From: Beta vulgaris subsp. vulgaris
Lineage: Eukaryota; Streptophyta; Magnoliopsida; Caryophyllales; Amaranthaceae
Direction: 5' to 3'
Assembly: GCF_026745355.1 (NCBI RefSeq)
Contig: NC_079202.1
Location: forward strand, 31,678,702 to 31,742,701
DNA length: 64,000 nucleotides
This document shows, in pieces, positions 61,647-64,000 of the stretch; the first letter of the stretch is position 1; each line of letters starts with the position of its first letter. The translations under genes were made by a program, and so were the position numbers. Below the pieces are notes generated by a model that did not search any database, had not been told where the DNA came from, and was given only the letters and a program-made list of their open reading frames with translations.

Positions 61647-64000
61647 TAGGGATGGGAAAGGGTCGGGTCTGGCCGGACCCTAAATTTTTTCTGCAGACCC
61701 AAACCTGGACCCGAAGGGTATGAAAAAATTGACCCTGACCCTTAGGGTCTGGAGGGTCAAGAGGGTCTAGGGCTAAAATCTTTATTTTGCCATATTTTCA
61801 GCATTATTAATATCAATAATCATCTAGAAAAAAATACGCATAAATAAAAAAAATATAATATACAATAATAATTATGTCTAAAGCAAAGTATACTATTTAG
61901 GATAATACAAATCATGTCTTAGAAGACTAATATCCAAAAAAACAATGAAAAACGACTAAAGAATGTTTAATGGCCTCATAAATTCTTGTACCCATGAGCC
62001 CATTACTCAATTCATGCATCCTCAAGCCTCCATAATCAATATGCATCCTCAATCATCCATATGATCATCAAACTCATCATCCAGATCCTACAAACCAATA
62101 AAAAGTAAAAAAAAAAAAATTAAGGCTCTTTATACATTTATATAAATTTGAAAATTTTAACAATCCAAACGTACCATATCAATAATATCAACTACTTCCT
62201 CATCGCCTTCAACATAAGAATCATCGGTAACAGTAGAGCAAGCATGAGAGCTTTCCAATGTACCTTAATACATGTTCGCGAATCACGATGTTTAAATAAG
62301 TATTTGGTATATATAAATTTATAAATATAAAAATCGATATAAGACATAAGAGTATTACCTTTAAGGTCTTGGGTCATCCAATTTTGCAAGAACATTAATG
62401 CTTCAATAGTATGTGAATGGAGCCTAGAACGGTGATGACTAACCACTCTTCCACCCGTACTAAAAGCACTTTTCGAAGCCACGGTTGAATGGGAATAGCA
62501 AGAATATCTCTAGTAATATTTCTCAAAATTGGATACTTGTTATCCTTTCTCCACCATTTTAAGAACATCAAACTCATCACCTTTTGGTAATGGATCACCC
62601 TCCAAATAATGATCCAATTCACACCTCACATTCACTTTTTTTGTGGTAGTCTTTACACTCTTATTTTGTACCCATAAATCCATTCCACCCTTAGAAGATT
62701 GTGGAGCTACTCTTTTCTTGCTACTTTGATTGAATGATTCATAATCTCCCCTTGTTTTTCCTTGGTACTCAACCACAATCCTATCAAGAATCATCCTAAT
62801 TCTTCCAATTTCTCTCTCACCTCCACTATCATAAAACAATTCAAAATAAAACTTCACACAATTTATTTTGTTCCTAGGATCTAAAATTGAAGCAATAGCT
62901 AACAGTCCATTGATGTTATCCCAATACTTGTTAAACTTTTCCTACATGCTTTTAGCCATACACCTAATCACTTCAACATCACTTGTTAACCATTGCTTCG
63001 ATGCATATTTGATCTCACAAATCATCCGGAAAAACAAGTTAATGGTGGTAAAGTTTGTGCCAGAAAATACAACAGTTGTGTTATAAAACATCTCCAACTT
63101 CTCAAATACAAATGCAGCTAAAGTCTAATCATACTCAGAAGGAATCACAAATTTCATCCTTTTATATAAACGCTTCAACCTCAAGAACACATCCTTAAAA
63201 GGTAAAATAGTTTGAAGCATAAAAAAAGTAGAGTTCCACCTAGTTTTGCAATCAAGAACTAGCCTCTTAGTGGTATTTAAGTTCAAAAAACGACAAGCCT
63301 CCTCAAAATTTTCAATTATTTTTGGAGTTGGCATCCAAAATGACACACATTCTCGAACTTTCTCAATCCCAGAACTAATCACATCTAATCCATCTTGCAC
63401 AACTAAGTTCAAAATATGGGTACTACATCGCGTATGTAGAAACTCTCCACCAAATACAAGTGAACTTTCCTCAAATTTATCAAACAAAATTTTTCTCATA
63501 TCATCATTAGTGGAGCAATTATCAACAACCACAGAAGAGATTTTATTCTTTAAAGAATATTGAGACAAGCAATCCATCAACACTTTAGCAATAACCCCTT
63601 TTGTGTGAGGACATGGCACATAACAAAACCTATATAAATAAATAAATAAATATATATATATATGATATCAACCAACCAACCAACTAATGTATATACAATC
63701 AAGAAAATAAAATTCAACTAAGAACCAAATATATAGAATTAAAGAAAACTACCTCAAAGTGCAACTCCGTAGGATCCATTGTTGGTCGATGAAATGGGAA
63801 GTAACAACCATCTAGCCTTTCTTTTGATTAGAGGTTGTCCACATATCAGTAGTATTTGACACCCTACTCTCATTATGCTCCAATAATGCCTTGAGAGATG
63901 TTTTGTCTTCATTATACATTTTAATGATATCACGCATTAAGGTGGTTCGAGAAATCATCTTGAATGAAGAATTGAGACTTTAAACGAACCTCCTAAATGA
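61647..64000 (-). mobile_element. hAT transposon with degenerate transposase, cut by the window end
   Basis: The left end TAGGGATGGGAAAGGGTCGG is followed by gggtctggccggaccc-type subterminal repeats to about 61780. The transposase lies on the minus strand. The flanking 8 bp (attccacc) cannot be checked because the other end is outside. Confidence 0.75.
62192..64000 (-). pseudogene. hAT transposase (RICESLEEPER-like), broken
   Basis: Minus-strand pieces from N to C: 64000 to about 63770 (SRTTLMRDIIKMYN, TTDMWTT, HFIDQQW, with an in-frame TAG), 63619-63125 (VVVDNCSTND, HTRCSTHILNLVVQDGL, KTRWNSTFFML), 62857-62540 (YQGKTRGDYESF, ELDHYLEG) and 62622-62192 with the C-terminal dimerisation block GGRVVSHHRSRLHSHTIEAL. 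Frame changes and a stop show it is inactive. Confidence 0.8.

Overview
This is plant nuclear DNA, almost certainly from a eudicot. It is AT-rich, has one intron-containing gene, and is packed with plant-type transposons (Stowaway, hAT, Mutator-like, CACTA, Helitron, L1-type LINE, Ty1/copia, Ty3/gypsy). The exact species cannot be fixed from sequence alone; a Caryophyllales genome such as spinach or its relatives is only a guess.

The one convincing host gene is a serine carboxypeptidase of peptidase family S28 (lysosomal Pro-X carboxypeptidase-like) on the + strand. Nine exons between 20289 and 58617 join, with frame-consistent GT..AG junctions, into an uninterrupted 502-codon reading frame with a signal peptide and a Ser194/Asp435/His460 triad. 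The 1.5 kb coding sequence is spread over 38.3 kb because introns 1 (9.7 kb), 2 (3.3 kb), 4 (13.4 kb) and 5 (9.4 kb) are filled with mobile elements. Introns 3, 6, 7 and 8 are short.

Layout. 1-2127: unassigned, with a CT-rich leader-like stretch and a short tandem duplication. 2136-3811: non-autonomous hAT. About 3950-6713: 3' end and LTR of a copia element, split by a PIF/Harbinger-like element that itself holds a Stowaway MITE. 7880-8930: probable Mutator-like element. 9226-10449: Stowaway-like element and two Helitrons. 10492-10562: decayed plastid-type tRNA-Cys. 10927-15784: 4.9 kb hAT-like element. 16050-19910: nested LINE fragments, a PIF-like element, a long microsatellite and a MITE. 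Intron 1: a duplicated repeat, a solo gypsy-type LTR, a SINE-like element and a fold-back Mutator-like element nested in another. Intron 2: a CACTA end, Helitrons and a MITE. Intron 4: a Mutator-like element, an antisense copia interrupted by a GAGCTCG-rich hAT, a second hAT copy carrying snRNA-promoter-like repeats, and a MITE. Intron 5: a full-length-sized antisense L1 and a third hAT copy. 58618-64000: copia-like and gypsy-like LTR remnants and the 3' part of a degenerate hAT transposase running off the window.

I found no prokaryotic-style system or CRISPR. The most unusual signals are the tandem USE/TATA promoter-like modules inside one hAT copy (42981-43645), the intactness of a gene carrying so much inserted DNA, and the deep nesting of elements whose target-site duplications can be read directly.
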